Source: Arthrobacter sp. Soil764 (GTDB lineage: Bacteria > Actinomycetota > Actinomycetes > Actinomycetales > Micrococcaceae). Taken from it: a DNA stretch of 64,000 bases. Position 1 is the stretch's first letter, and every line of letters starts with the position of its first letter. Of this stretch, positions 53,059 to 61,423 are shown piece by piece. The notes under the pieces were generated by a model. It did no database searches. It saw nothing but the letters and a program-made list of their open reading frames with translations, and was not told where the DNA came from. Made by a program: the position numbers and the translations under genes. The stretch spans positions 94,516-158,515 of the forward strand of contig NZ_LMSI01000001.1 of the NCBI RefSeq assembly GCF_001428075.1. The letters run 5' to 3'.

Positions 53059-54330
53059 TTGTCAGAGAAGACAAGAATCTCCAGCATCAGCCGCCGCCAG
53101 TTCGGCCTGACGGCCTTCGGGCTGTCAGCCCTGGCCGCGGGCCTCACGGCCTGTGGGGGAGGAGGCGGGTCCTCTGACGGAGGCGCCAAGACACTGCAGC
53201 TCATCCTGTCCGGCGACACCAACCAGGGAGGCGCGTTTGCCGCGGCGGCGAAGAAGTATAAGGAAGCCACCGGCATCACCATCGAAGTGGTGGACGTTCC
53301 CACGGCTGACATCACCACCAAACTGAAGAACGCAGCCACGGCAAACGACCTCCCGGCGCTGGCCCGTGTGACCAGCATTGACCCGCTGTGGGTCAATCAG
53401 CTCCAGGACCTCACGGACATTGCCAAGTCCCACGGAATAGACGAAAAGTACCTCCAGGAGTCCCCGGACGGCATCATCCCAGCCATCCCGTCCGACCTCA
53501 CCGCCGTGGGACTGTTCGTCAACAAAAGCCTGTTCGATAAGGCGGGAGTCAAATACCCGACGGCGATCGGGAACACCTGGACGTGGGACGAATTCATCGG
53601 CGCCGTCAACCAGGTCCGCGAGAAGGCCGGAGCTAAGTACGGCGTGGTCATGGACCGTTCCGGACACCGCCTGCGCGCCATGATGTACGAGTTCGGCAGC
53701 ACGGCCTTCGCCAAGGAAAACGGCAAATACGCCGGCGACGCCAAAGCCGTGGAGACCCTGGAGTACTTCCGGAAGATCAACGATGACCAGACCATGCCCA
53801 AGTCCGTCTGGCTCAGCGGCGAGGATGGCAACGCCATGTTCAAGAGCGGCCAGGTTGCCGCTTACTACTCCGGCAGCTGGCAGGTTGCGGACTTCAACAA
53901 GAACATCAAGGACTTCGAATGGCTGTCGGTCCCGTTGCCGAAGAAGGAAGTCAACGCCACCAACCTTGGCGGCGGGTTCATGGTCGCGTTCAAGGACACA
54001 GGTGCGGACGAGGAAGCCAAAAAGTTCATTGACTGGTTCTACCAGGACGCCAACTACATCGAGTTCGCGCAGCTGGGAGGATACCTGCCTGCCAAGGACC
54101 TCAAGGTGGAGTACCAGTTCCAGCAGCCCTCCTTTGAGCTGTACCAGCAGCAGATCTCCGGCAACCAGGCCAAGGGCGACAACGCCATCAAGCGCGTGGT
54201 GGCCGAGGCCTACGCCGAGACGCCGTTCTCCGGCGACCCGCTGCGCGAGGAGACCGTCAAGATGCTCTCCGGCGGCCAGGACGCAAAGACCACGGTGGAC
54301 AACATCGTGAAGCTCTACAACGGCGCCTGA
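53059..54330 (+). CDS. ABC sugar importer solute-binding lipoprotein
   Basis: A 423-residue family-1 binding protein. The N-terminus holds SISRRQFGLTAFGLSA, a Tat motif, and a TAC lipobox followed by a Gly/Ser linker. A TTG start at 53059 is used, with AGGA about nine bases upstream. Two permeases and an unrecognised enzyme follow in one operon. It lies outside the class A regulon. Cargo is unknown. Confidence 0.91.
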   Translation: MSEKTRISSISRRQFGLTAFGLSALAAGLTACGGGGGSSDGGAKTLQLILSGDTNQGGAFAAAAKKYKEATGITIEVVDVPTADITTKLKNAATANDLPALARVTSIDPLWVNQLQDLTDIAKSHGIDEKYLQESPDGIIPAIPSDLTAVGLFVNKSLFDKAGVKYPTAIGNTWTWDEFIGAVNQVREKAGAKYGVVMDRSGHRLRAMMYEFGSTAFAKENGKYAGDAKAVETLEYFRKINDDQTMPKSVWLSGEDGNAMFKSGQVAAYYSGSWQVADFNKNIKDFEWLSVPLPKKEVNATNLGGGFMVAFKDTGADEEAKKFIDWFYQDANYIEFAQLGGYLPAKDLKVEYQFQQPSFELYQQQISGNQAKGDNAIKRVVAEAYAETPFSGDPLREETVKMLSGGQDAKTTVDNIVKLYNGA

Positions 54331-54334
54331 TCCC

Positions 54335-55279
54335 GTGGCGCAACCAACCATCAGCACTGCGGCGGCGCCGGACGCACCGGCGCCGGCGCCTGTCCGCAGC
54401 AAATCCGCACAGAAGCGCCGAAACCGCTACGTCGTCGCCCCGCTGGTCCTGATCGGCGTCAACGTTGTCCTCTTCCTGGTGTTCTTCGTCTGGCCGGGGG
54501 CGCTGGGGCTGCTGTACTCCTTCACGGACTACCGCGGGATCGGCAAACTGCACTTCATCGGCCTCGCCAACTTCCAGAAGCTCTTCGCCGATGCCGGCTT
54601 CTACGCGGCGCTGGGCCGGACCTTTGTATATACCGTGTTGTCCGTTCCGCTGGTCTACCTCTGTTCCCTGGGCGTCGCCGCTCTGTTGGTCAGCAAGGCG
54701 GTCCGCGGCCGCACCGCGGCAAAGATGGTGATCTTCCTGCCGTGGCTGATTTCGCCCATCGTGGTGGGCGTCATCTGGAAGTGGCTGTTCGGCCAGGACT
54801 TCGGGTTCGTGAACTTTGTCATCTCCACCTTCGGCGGGAACCCGCTGCCGTGGTCCAGCGACGGTAACCTGGCGCTGGCCGTCGTGATCTTCGCGTCGGC
54901 GTGGGGCGGCACCGCCTTCAACATGCTGCTGTTCATTGCGGCGCTGAAGAACATTCCGGAGTCCCTCCTCGAGGCAGCAGAGCTGGACGGCGCCAACGCC
55001 TGGCAGCGCTTCCGCAACGTCACCCTGCCGGGCATCGCGCCGACGTCGTTCATGGTCATCCTGCTCTCCACCATCCACGCCATGAAGGAGTTCGCCATGA
55101 TCCAGGCACTGACTGGAGGCGGCCCGGGGACGCAGAACACCCTGATCGTGCAGTACATCTACAAAACCGGCTTCGAGCAGTCGAAGGTGGGTTACGCGAG
55201 CGCGGCCTCCATGGTGCTGATGGTTGTCCTGCTGGCCATCGCCCTCATCCAGCTGCGGTTCAACCGGAAGAAGGGCTGA
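54335..55279 (+). CDS. ABC sugar importer permease (MalF type)
   Basis: A 314-residue permease with six helices after a basic N-terminus. The EAA loop is LLEAAELDGANAWQRFRNVT. The GTG start is four bases after the binding-protein stop, which argues for coupled expression. Substrate is unknown. Confidence 0.92.
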   Translation: MAQPTISTAAAPDAPAPAPVRSKSAQKRRNRYVVAPLVLIGVNVVLFLVFFVWPGALGLLYSFTDYRGIGKLHFIGLANFQKLFADAGFYAALGRTFVYTVLSVPLVYLCSLGVAALLVSKAVRGRTAAKMVIFLPWLISPIVVGVIWKWLFGQDFGFVNFVISTFGGNPLPWSSDGNLALAVVIFASAWGGTAFNMLLFIAALKNIPESLLEAAELDGANAWQRFRNVTLPGIAPTSFMVILLSTIHAMKEFAMIQALTGGGPGTQNTLIVQYIYKTGFEQSKVGYASAASMVLMVVLLAIALIQLRFNRKKG

Positions 55280-55282
55280 CCC

Positions 55283-56218
55283 ATGGCAACAGCTGCCAAC
55301 CTGCCTCCCGCCGTGGCGGAGGAACCCGCCCTGGGTGTAGAGCGGGCCTCCGCAACGCACGGCAGCCGGAAAACGCGCCACCGGCCGGGAAATACTGAAC
55401 TCCGCGCCAAGGCATCACTCCCGCTGACCGTCCTGATGTGGCTGATCGCCGCCCTGTACGCGCTGCCGCTGCTCTGGTTCCTGCTCAGCTCGTTCAAGCC
55501 CGGCAGCGAGCTGTTCAGCTACCCGCTGTCCATGATTCCCCGCGAATGGACGTTCCAGGGCTTTGTCGATGCCTGGGAACGGGTGGACTTTGCCCAGTAC
55601 TTCCTGAATACGGCCACTGTGTCCATCGTGACCACGGTGCTGACGGTCTTCTTCAGTGCCTGCACCGGCTACGCCCTGGCCAAGTACAACAACAGGGGAA
55701 CCAGGCTGTTCTTCGTCTGCATCCTGGCCACCACCATGCTGCCCACCGAGGTCATCCTGAACCCCACGTTCTCGGTGATCCGGGACCTGGGGCTGTACAA
55801 CTCGCTGGCGGGCATCATCGTCCCGTCCGTGTTGACGGCAACCGGCGTGTTCATGTTCCGGCAGTTCTTCCTCACTGTTCCGGACGACCTGCTGCATTCC
55901 GCCAGGATCGACGGCGCGGGAGAGTTGGCCATCTTCTTCCGGATCATGCTCCCGCTCTCCAAGCCCATCCTGTTCACGCTGGCCATCTTCTCCTTCCAAT
56001 GGCGCTGGAACGACTACATCTGGCCGCTGATCGTGCTGAACGATCCCAAGTGGTACACCCTGCAGGTGGCTCTCCGGAGCATTGTGGGTGCGGAAAACAT
56101 CGACTGGCCGGTGCTCCTGGGTGCATCCGTGATCTCCCTTCTGCCGCTGGTCCTGGTGTTCTTTGTCTTCCAGAAGTACGTACTGAACGCGGACGTCAGC
56201 GCCGGCCTGAAGGATTAG
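55283..56218 (+). CDS. ABC sugar importer permease (MalG type)
   Basis: A 311-residue permease with six helices and a 45-residue polar N-terminal extension. The EAA loop is LLHSARIDGAGELAIF, in which the usual Glu-Ala-Ala is replaced by His-Ser-Ala, as in some CUT1 permeases. It is three bases after its partner gene. No ATPase gene follows. Confidence 0.92.
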   Translation: MATAANLPPAVAEEPALGVERASATHGSRKTRHRPGNTELRAKASLPLTVLMWLIAALYALPLLWFLLSSFKPGSELFSYPLSMIPREWTFQGFVDAWERVDFAQYFLNTATVSIVTTVLTVFFSACTGYALAKYNNRGTRLFFVCILATTMLPTEVILNPTFSVIRDLGLYNSLAGIIVPSVLTATGVFMFRQFFLTVPDDLLHSARIDGAGELAIFFRIMLPLSKPILFTLAIFSFQWRWNDYIWPLIVLNDPKWYTLQVALRSIVGAENIDWPVLLGASVISLLPLVLVFFVFQKYVLNADVSAGLKD

Positions 56219-56233
56219 CGAGAGGCAGCAACA

Positions 56234-58015
56234 TTGCAGACAGCAACAGTGGACACATCTTTCCTGGAGCGGGTCGTGGAGGCGGCGGACCAGGAGGTTG
56301 CGGCGTTCCTGGCAACGCACGACGACGACGTCACGGCTTTGGCGCACCGGCCCGCCATGGCCAGGCTGCTGGCCATGGCGGCCGTCTTTACCGATCCAGG
56401 CTCCCGATTCCACCGGCAGGAACGGCTGGGTCCGGCGATGGGCCGGTGCCTGGACCGGCTGGAAGCACTGCAGGGCCCCGCCGGCCTGTTTGATGGCACC
56501 AACCTCTGTTCACCGCCGGACTCAGCCTTCACCTTGAACGATGCCTGCCTCACGCTGCGGCTGATCCGCGGCCTGGCCGACGCGGGGCCTCTTTTGGAGG
56601 AAGCGGACGCCCGCCTGGCTGCCATCGTTTCCAGATCCGTTGACGCGATGGTGGCCGGCGGTGTCCACACACCCAACCACCGCTGGGAACTCTGCGCGGC
56701 CCTGGCCCAAATCAACGGGATCCAGCCGCGGGCGGGGATCGGGGAGCGGATCGGACAATGGCTCGCCGAAGGAATCGACCAGCTGCCGGATGGCATGTAC
56801 TCGGAACGGAGTCCGCTGTACGCCACGGCGGTCACCAATCCCTCCCTGCTGACCATTGCGGACAGCACAGACCGGCCCCAACTCCTGGACCACGTCCGGC
56901 GGAACCTCACCGCCTTCCTGCCATGGTTCAGCCCGGACGGCACCGTGGAGTCGGTGTTCTCCAGGCGGCAGGACCAGTGGATGGCCTTCAGCGCCGCGCC
57001 GTTCCTGTACCTCTACAGGCGCTTTGCCGTGCAGGACGGACGTGGCGACTTCGCCGCTGCGGCCGGCTGGCTGGCCGGTTTTCCCCTCCACGAACCCGCC
57101 AAGCTGCTGGGGCTGACCAGGACGGATCCTTTCCTGGCCGGGGCACTTCCAGCCGCACCGCCGTTGTCCGTCACGTTTGCGCCGCAAGCCGCGCCGGCGC
57201 CGGATGCCCCACGATCACTTGACGCTGCGTCGCCGCCGCCGCCGGCCCTGACGCCGGCGGAAGCCTCCCTGGACAGCTGCGGCGCCTACCGTTTCCGGTC
57301 GGCCGGGAGCGTGGCCACCGTGTTTGGCGGCTGCGACCCACTGGATCCCGGAGCGGGGTCGGGGCTTGCTACAAACCCCACATTCCTGCGCTTCGGACAC
57401 GGCGCAGCGTTGCTGTCCGACGTCCGGCTGTCCAGGAGCTTCTTCGACCTGGGGCCGTTCCGCAGCCAGCACACTGTCCGGCGCGGCAGTTCCCTGGTCC
57501 TTTCCGAAGAGCTGGAGGCAAACTTCTACCAGCCCCTGCCGGGGGACAAACGGCGCGTGGACGGGATCTACGTGCTGGAGCATGAAGGCAGGTTCAGCGC
57601 CGGCATGGAGTTCAGCGCGCGGCCAAGGGACGTGCACCGGCTGGGCACGGAGATCGTGGTCCATGCCGAGGGTGGACAGGTTGGCCTGGATATCGGTTTT
57701 ACGGGCACCCACACCGCCTTTGCCCTGGAACTGACATTCCGGCCGGGCGGGGTGCTCGAGGGCGTCCAGCCAGTGGGTGCCACCGGGACCTTCCAGCTGA
57801 CCACCGGAACCGGCTCCTACCGCGTGGGTAACCACGTCATCGAGTTTGGGCCGGGGCTGCCGTTGGACCCGGATGCGCCGGCCGGTTACAACCCCGGTGA
57901 AGGCTACCGCTACCTCAACGGCACCAATGCTTCCGATGGCGTGAAGGTCTACATCGCCGGCCGGACCGTTGGCAGCCACGGGTTCACGTTCCGGGGGTAC
58001 ACCGTCCGCGGCTGA
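56234..58015 (+). CDS. Probable (alpha/alpha)-toroid polysaccharide-active enzyme, family unresolved
   Basis: A 593-residue protein without a signal peptide, starting at a TTG with GAGAGG upstream. The first 300 residues are helical, with motifs like those of toroid lyases and hydrolases: LCSPPDSAFTLNDACLTLRL, HTPNHRWELCAALAQING and PDGMYSERSPLYATAV. A Pro-rich linker near residue 325 leads to an all-beta C-terminal half (LRFGHGAALLSDVRLSRSFF onward) resembling the sandwich of heparinase-like lyases. It is encoded last in the third ABC operon, so it probably cleaves the imported oligosaccharide. I cannot place it in a CAZy family from memory. Confidence 0.65.
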   Translation: MQTATVDTSFLERVVEAADQEVAAFLATHDDDVTALAHRPAMARLLAMAAVFTDPGSRFHRQERLGPAMGRCLDRLEALQGPAGLFDGTNLCSPPDSAFTLNDACLTLRLIRGLADAGPLLEEADARLAAIVSRSVDAMVAGGVHTPNHRWELCAALAQINGIQPRAGIGERIGQWLAEGIDQLPDGMYSERSPLYATAVTNPSLLTIADSTDRPQLLDHVRRNLTAFLPWFSPDGTVESVFSRRQDQWMAFSAAPFLYLYRRFAVQDGRGDFAAAAGWLAGFPLHEPAKLLGLTRTDPFLAGALPAAPPLSVTFAPQAAPAPDAPRSLDAASPPPPALTPAEASLDSCGAYRFRSAGSVATVFGGCDPLDPGAGSGLATNPTFLRFGHGAALLSDVRLSRSFFDLGPFRSQHTVRRGSSLVLSEELEANFYQPLPGDKRRVDGIYVLEHEGRFSAGMEFSARPRDVHRLGTEIVVHAEGGQVGLDIGFTGTHTAFALELTFRPGGVLEGVQPVGATGTFQLTTGTGSYRVGNHVIEFGPGLPLDPDAPAGYNPGEGYRYLNGTNASDGVKVYIAGRTVGSHGFTFRGYTVRG

Positions 58016-58022
58016 CGCCGGT

Positions 58023-58784
58023 CTATGCCTGGATGTTCTGCATCTGCTCAAACAGTTCCGGCGGGATGGCGTAGACCAGGATCACTGCCAGCAGGTTCTT
58101 GGCGGCGTGGACGAAGTAGGAGAACATGAGGTTCTTCCCGGTCCACATGTAAACGAACACCAGTGTGGCGCCCATCGCCAGGTAGGGGAGCAGGGCAGTA
58201 AGGGTAATCGCTTCCTGTCCCACGATATGAAGCGCTGCGAACAGCACCACGGACAGGGCGCAGCAGATCCAGATGTTGAGGCGTCTGCCGAGCTTGCCGA
58301 TCAGCAGGTGGCGGAAGATGTATTCCTCCACAAACGGGCCCACCACCACCAGCAGCGGAACCATGAGCCACGCGGGGACCTGCTGCATGAGTGCCTGCAG
58401 TCCCGCCTGGTTTGCGGAGGTCTCCACCTGCCCGTTCGCGGCCACCACAACAGCGGTAAGGATCATCATGGCGATCACGGCTGCCGGCACCATCAGCAGC
58501 GTAAACCAGGGCCGGGTAGCCAGGACCCTGAGATCGCGGACCACAACCTTGCGGGCCGCCAGCAGCGCCAGTATTCCCACCGAGGCATAGAACAACAGGT
58601 TCACGGCATACGACGCGGCGGCAGGCGACGGGGCGATCTGCCGGAGGAACGGGGTTAGCAGGTCGCCGGCAGCTGCGAAGAACCCGGCGATGGCAACGTA
58701 GAGGAACAGGGTGGCCGCGTCCAGGCGGGAAAAACGGTACAGCTGCGGCTGCGGAGCGGGCGGTAAGCGGTGGACTGTTGCCAT
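58023..58784 (-). CDS. CPBP family intramembrane metalloprotease
   Basis: A 253-residue membrane protein of the CAAX-protease/bacteriocin-processing (ABI) family with about seven or eight helices. Motif 1, PFVEEYIFRHLL, holds the EExxxR catalytic pair, and motif 2 His lies in LFAALHIVGQE. The ATG at 58784 gives MATVHRLPPAP. Physiological substrate is unknown. It is convergent with the preceding enzyme gene, seven bases apart. Confidence 0.9.
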   Translation of the reverse strand: MATVHRLPPAPQPQLYRFSRLDAATLFLYVAIAGFFAAAGDLLTPFLRQIAPSPAAASYAVNLLFYASVGILALLAARKVVVRDLRVLATRPWFTLLMVPAAVIAMMILTAVVVAANGQVETSANQAGLQALMQQVPAWLMVPLLVVVGPFVEEYIFRHLLIGKLGRRLNIWICCALSVVLFAALHIVGQEAITLTALLPYLAMGATLVFVYMWTGKNLMFSYFVHAAKNLLAVILVYAIPPELFEQMQNIQA

Positions 58785-58899
58785 TCCGCCAGCCTATCGC
58801 CGCCGGGTGCATGTAGTGCGCGTCACGTACCACCCCGCACCGTCTTGTAAGATGGTCAGGCCGCGTGAAGCTTCGGCAGTTCGAGGATCCGCGCTCACA

Positions 58900-58913
58900 T
58901 TTGCAGGTGCAAA
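58900..58913. promoter_or_regulatory. Palindrome in the 5' region of the amino-acid permease
   Basis: TTTGCAGGTGCAAA is a 14-bp inverted repeat with 6-bp arms. It lies downstream of a candidate -10 (TAAGAT, 58848-58853) and 78 bases before the permease start. It may be an operator. Confidence 0.4.
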
Positions 58914-58990
58914 GACCTTAAAGCCGAATTTTGTGAGCTCGATCATACGAAGTCCGGATGCGGCCAACCCCCAACCCACAAGGAACAGTT

Positions 58991-60454
58991 GTGCCTCAAA
59001 GTACCCCCACAGACCTCAAGAACAGCACGGCACCATCCACCGCCGTCGCCGACCCCACCCTCAGCGCCGAGGGCTACAGCAAGACGCTGGGCAGGCGCCA
59101 CGTAACCATGATCGCCATGGGCGGCGCCATCGGCGTCGGCCTCTTCATGGGAGCCGGCGGCCGCCTCGCCTCCACCGGCCCCGCCCTGATCTTCTCCTAC
59201 GCCATCGCCGGCGTGATCGCTTACCTGCTCATGCGGGCCCTGGGCGAACTCATCATGTACCGCCAGACCTCCGGCTCGTTCGTCAGCTACTCCGGCGAGA
59301 TGTTCGGAAAGAAGGGCGCCTACCTCTCCGGCTGGATGTACTTCATCAACTGGGGCATGACCGGCATCGCCGAACTGATCGCGATCGGCCTCTACTTCCA
59401 GTTCTTCTTCCCCAACGTCCCGGTGGAAGCCTCAGCCATCGCAGCCCTGGTCCTGCTGGTTGCCGTCAACCTGCTCAGCGTTAAGGCGTTCGGCGAGTTC
59501 GAATTCTGGGCCTCCTGCCTCAAGGTGGGCGCCATCCTGATCTTCCTGGCCGTGGGCACCTTCATGGTGGTCACCAACGCCCAGGTGGGCGACGGCCACG
59601 CATCGGTGGCCAACCTCTTCGCCGCTGAGGGTGGAATGTTCCCCAAGGGCGCCCTGGTGATGGTCCTGGTCCTGAACGCCGTGATTTTCGCCTACAACGG
59701 CATCGAACTGGTGGGCATCACCGCCGGCGAGATGCAGAACCCGGAACGTGAAGTGCCCAAGGCGATCCGCGCCGTCGTACTCCGCATTGTGGTGTTCTAC
59801 GTCGGTTCGGTGACCCTGCTGGCCATGCTGCTGCCGTCCGACCAGTACAAGGCCGGCACGTCCCCGTTCGTCACCGTGTTTGGCCAGATGGGCCTCGGCT
59901 GGGTGGGCGACGTGATGAACATGATCGTGATCACCGCCGCACTGTCCTCCTGCAACTCCGGCCTGTACTCCATCGGCCGCGTGTTCCGCACCATGGCCAA
60001 CAATGGCCACGCTCCCCAGTGGCTCACCAGGATGTCCAAGCGGCACGTTCCGTACGCGGCCATCCTCGCCATCGCGGCGTTCTACCTGGTGGGCATCATG
60101 CTGAACATCTGGCTGGGCGGCTCGCACGCGTTCGATCTCGCCCTGAACACCGCCTCGATCGGCGTGATCTTCTGCTGGGGTTCCATCTTTGCCAGCCAGA
60201 TCGTGCTGCGCCGGCGCAAGGGTGTCACCTCCGGCCTGGCGATGCCCGGTTCGCCGTGGACCAGCTGGGCCGGTCTGGTGGGGCTGCTGGCCATCACGGT
60301 CCTGATCGGCTTCGACACCATGACCAGCAAGTCCGGCGAGGTGTTCTACCTGGGCCTGTGGACCCTTGGCACCATTCCGTTCTTTGCGGTGGTCCTGTGG
60401 CTGGGCTGGCAGAAGGTCAAGAACAACCAGCCCAAGAGCGAGCTCTTCAGCTAG
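58991..60454 (+). CDS. Amino-acid permease, APC superfamily (AAT family)
   Basis: A 487-residue transporter with twelve predicted helices, importing an amino acid with protons. Family motifs: RHVTMIAMGGAIGVGLFMGA at helix 1, RQTSGSFVSYSGEMFG after helix 2, and NGIELVGITAGEMQNPEREV. It resembles AnsP/CycA/GabP-type permeases; specificity is not decidable. The GTG at 58991 with AGGA six bases upstream is preferred to the ATG at 58958. Confidence 0.9.
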   Translation: MPQSTPTDLKNSTAPSTAVADPTLSAEGYSKTLGRRHVTMIAMGGAIGVGLFMGAGGRLASTGPALIFSYAIAGVIAYLLMRALGELIMYRQTSGSFVSYSGEMFGKKGAYLSGWMYFINWGMTGIAELIAIGLYFQFFFPNVPVEASAIAALVLLVAVNLLSVKAFGEFEFWASCLKVGAILIFLAVGTFMVVTNAQVGDGHASVANLFAAEGGMFPKGALVMVLVLNAVIFAYNGIELVGITAGEMQNPEREVPKAIRAVVLRIVVFYVGSVTLLAMLLPSDQYKAGTSPFVTVFGQMGLGWVGDVMNMIVITAALSSCNSGLYSIGRVFRTMANNGHAPQWLTRMSKRHVPYAAILAIAAFYLVGIMLNIWLGGSHAFDLALNTASIGVIFCWGSIFASQIVLRRRKGVTSGLAMPGSPWTSWAGLVGLLAITVLIGFDTMTSKSGEVFYLGLWTLGTIPFFAVVLWLGWQKVKNNQPKSELFS

Positions 60455-60480
60455 CTTGGCGTTCCCCCGGGAACAAAGGT

Positions 60481-60527
60481 CGACGGCGGGACGCCCCATT
60501 TGGTGGGCGGCCCGCCGTCGGCGTTTT
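60481..60527 (+). terminator. Intrinsic terminator of the permease gene
   Basis: CGACGGCGGG pairs with CCCGCCGTCG and, after one mismatch, CGCCC with GGGCG, around an 8-nt loop. GCGTTTT follows. Confidence 0.8.
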
Positions 60528-60591
60528 CCATCGATTGCTCCGTAGCTGCCGTTTTGGGCGCTCTAAAGGGCAGCTACGGAGCAATCGATGG
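60528..60591. repeat. Dispersed palindromic repeat, copy 1
   Basis: A 64-base element with perfect 23-bp arms starting CCATCGATTGCTCCGTAGCT and a loop containing GTTTTGGGCGCTCTAAAG. Its right arm overlaps the last codons and stop of the convergent dienelactone hydrolase gene. A diverged, inverted relative is at 62498-62560. Confidence 0.8.
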
Positions 60592-61332
60592 AGATTGGCC
60601 CTTCAGGTACGTGGCGAAGTGGTCCTCAATGCGGCGCCACGCTTCGGGCGAAGAATCCGGGTCCGGGCCCACGCCCATGACCCGCATCAGCGGCCGGAGG
60701 AGTGCAGGACCCAGCTCTTCATCGTTGAGGAAAGAATGGCCCGCCGCAGGGAATTCCTTGACGCTGTGCTCGATGCCCAGCTGGTCCAACGCTGTTTCGA
60801 GCCGGGCGGCGGCCCCCTTCAGGGACTTGTCGGCACTGCCGTAGTTGGCCACGATGGGACAGGCTCCGCGCAGCGCTTCCTCCAGGTCCTCCTGCTGCTT
60901 GCCCGGAAGCCGCCCGTAGTTGACGGAGACGGCGTCGAACCCGTCCCGTGCCACCAGCAGTGCGAATCCGCCACCCATGCAGAAGCCGATCACCCCGGTC
61001 CTGCCGTTGCCCAGTTCAGAGTCCGCAAGCCATTTTCGCGCCGTGGCGATGTCAACGAAGGGCCGGCCCGTCCCGGCCGCCATGGCACGCATGGTTCCTA
61101 CCAGGCAGCGCCGCCGGCCGCCGTCGCTGAACAGGTCCAGCGCCAGCGTGAGGTAGCCGGCCCGGGCCAGCCGGTCCGCGTGCCGGCGGGTCTGGTCATC
61201 GAGGCCGAACACCTCGTGGATCATGACGACGGCGGGGAAAGGGCCCGGCCCGTCAGGTACGGCCAGGTAGCCGCGCAGTCGGGGGGAGCCGCCCGCGGCG
61301 GCGCTTTCGGCGCCCAGGTCAACGATGGTCAT
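60574..61332 (-). CDS. Dienelactone hydrolase family protein
   Basis: A 252-residue alpha/beta hydrolase with Cys118 as nucleophile in GVIGFCMGGGFAL, as in dienelactone hydrolases, and the associated Glu39 in MIHEVFGLDD. The catalytic His is in EFPAAGHSFLNDE. The natural substrate need not be dienelactone. The final residues (PSIAP) and stop are encoded by the palindromic repeat, so the C-terminus may have been altered by its insertion. Confidence 0.88.
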   Translation of the reverse strand: MTIVDLGAESAAAGGSPRLRGYLAVPDGPGPFPAVVMIHEVFGLDDQTRRHADRLARAGYLTLALDLFSDGGRRRCLVGTMRAMAAGTGRPFVDIATARKWLADSELGNGRTGVIGFCMGGGFALLVARDGFDAVSVNYGRLPGKQQEDLEEALRGACPIVANYGSADKSLKGAAARLETALDQLGIEHSVKEFPAAGHSFLNDEELGPALLRPLMRVMGVGPDPDSSPEAWRRIEDHFATYLKGQSPSIAP

Positions 61333-61423
61333 CGGCCAAGGCTAACCGGCGCCCCGGGGAAGTCCCGCCTTTGCGTTGTGGAAAAGGTGGCCTGCGCCGC
61401 CGGCCCGGGGCAGACTGGGGCAT

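Noticed and set aside
60528..60591. CRISPR repeat or tRNA-like structure
   Set aside because: There are only two diverged copies, 1.9 kb apart and without spacers, and the fold is a simple hairpin rather than a cloverleaf.
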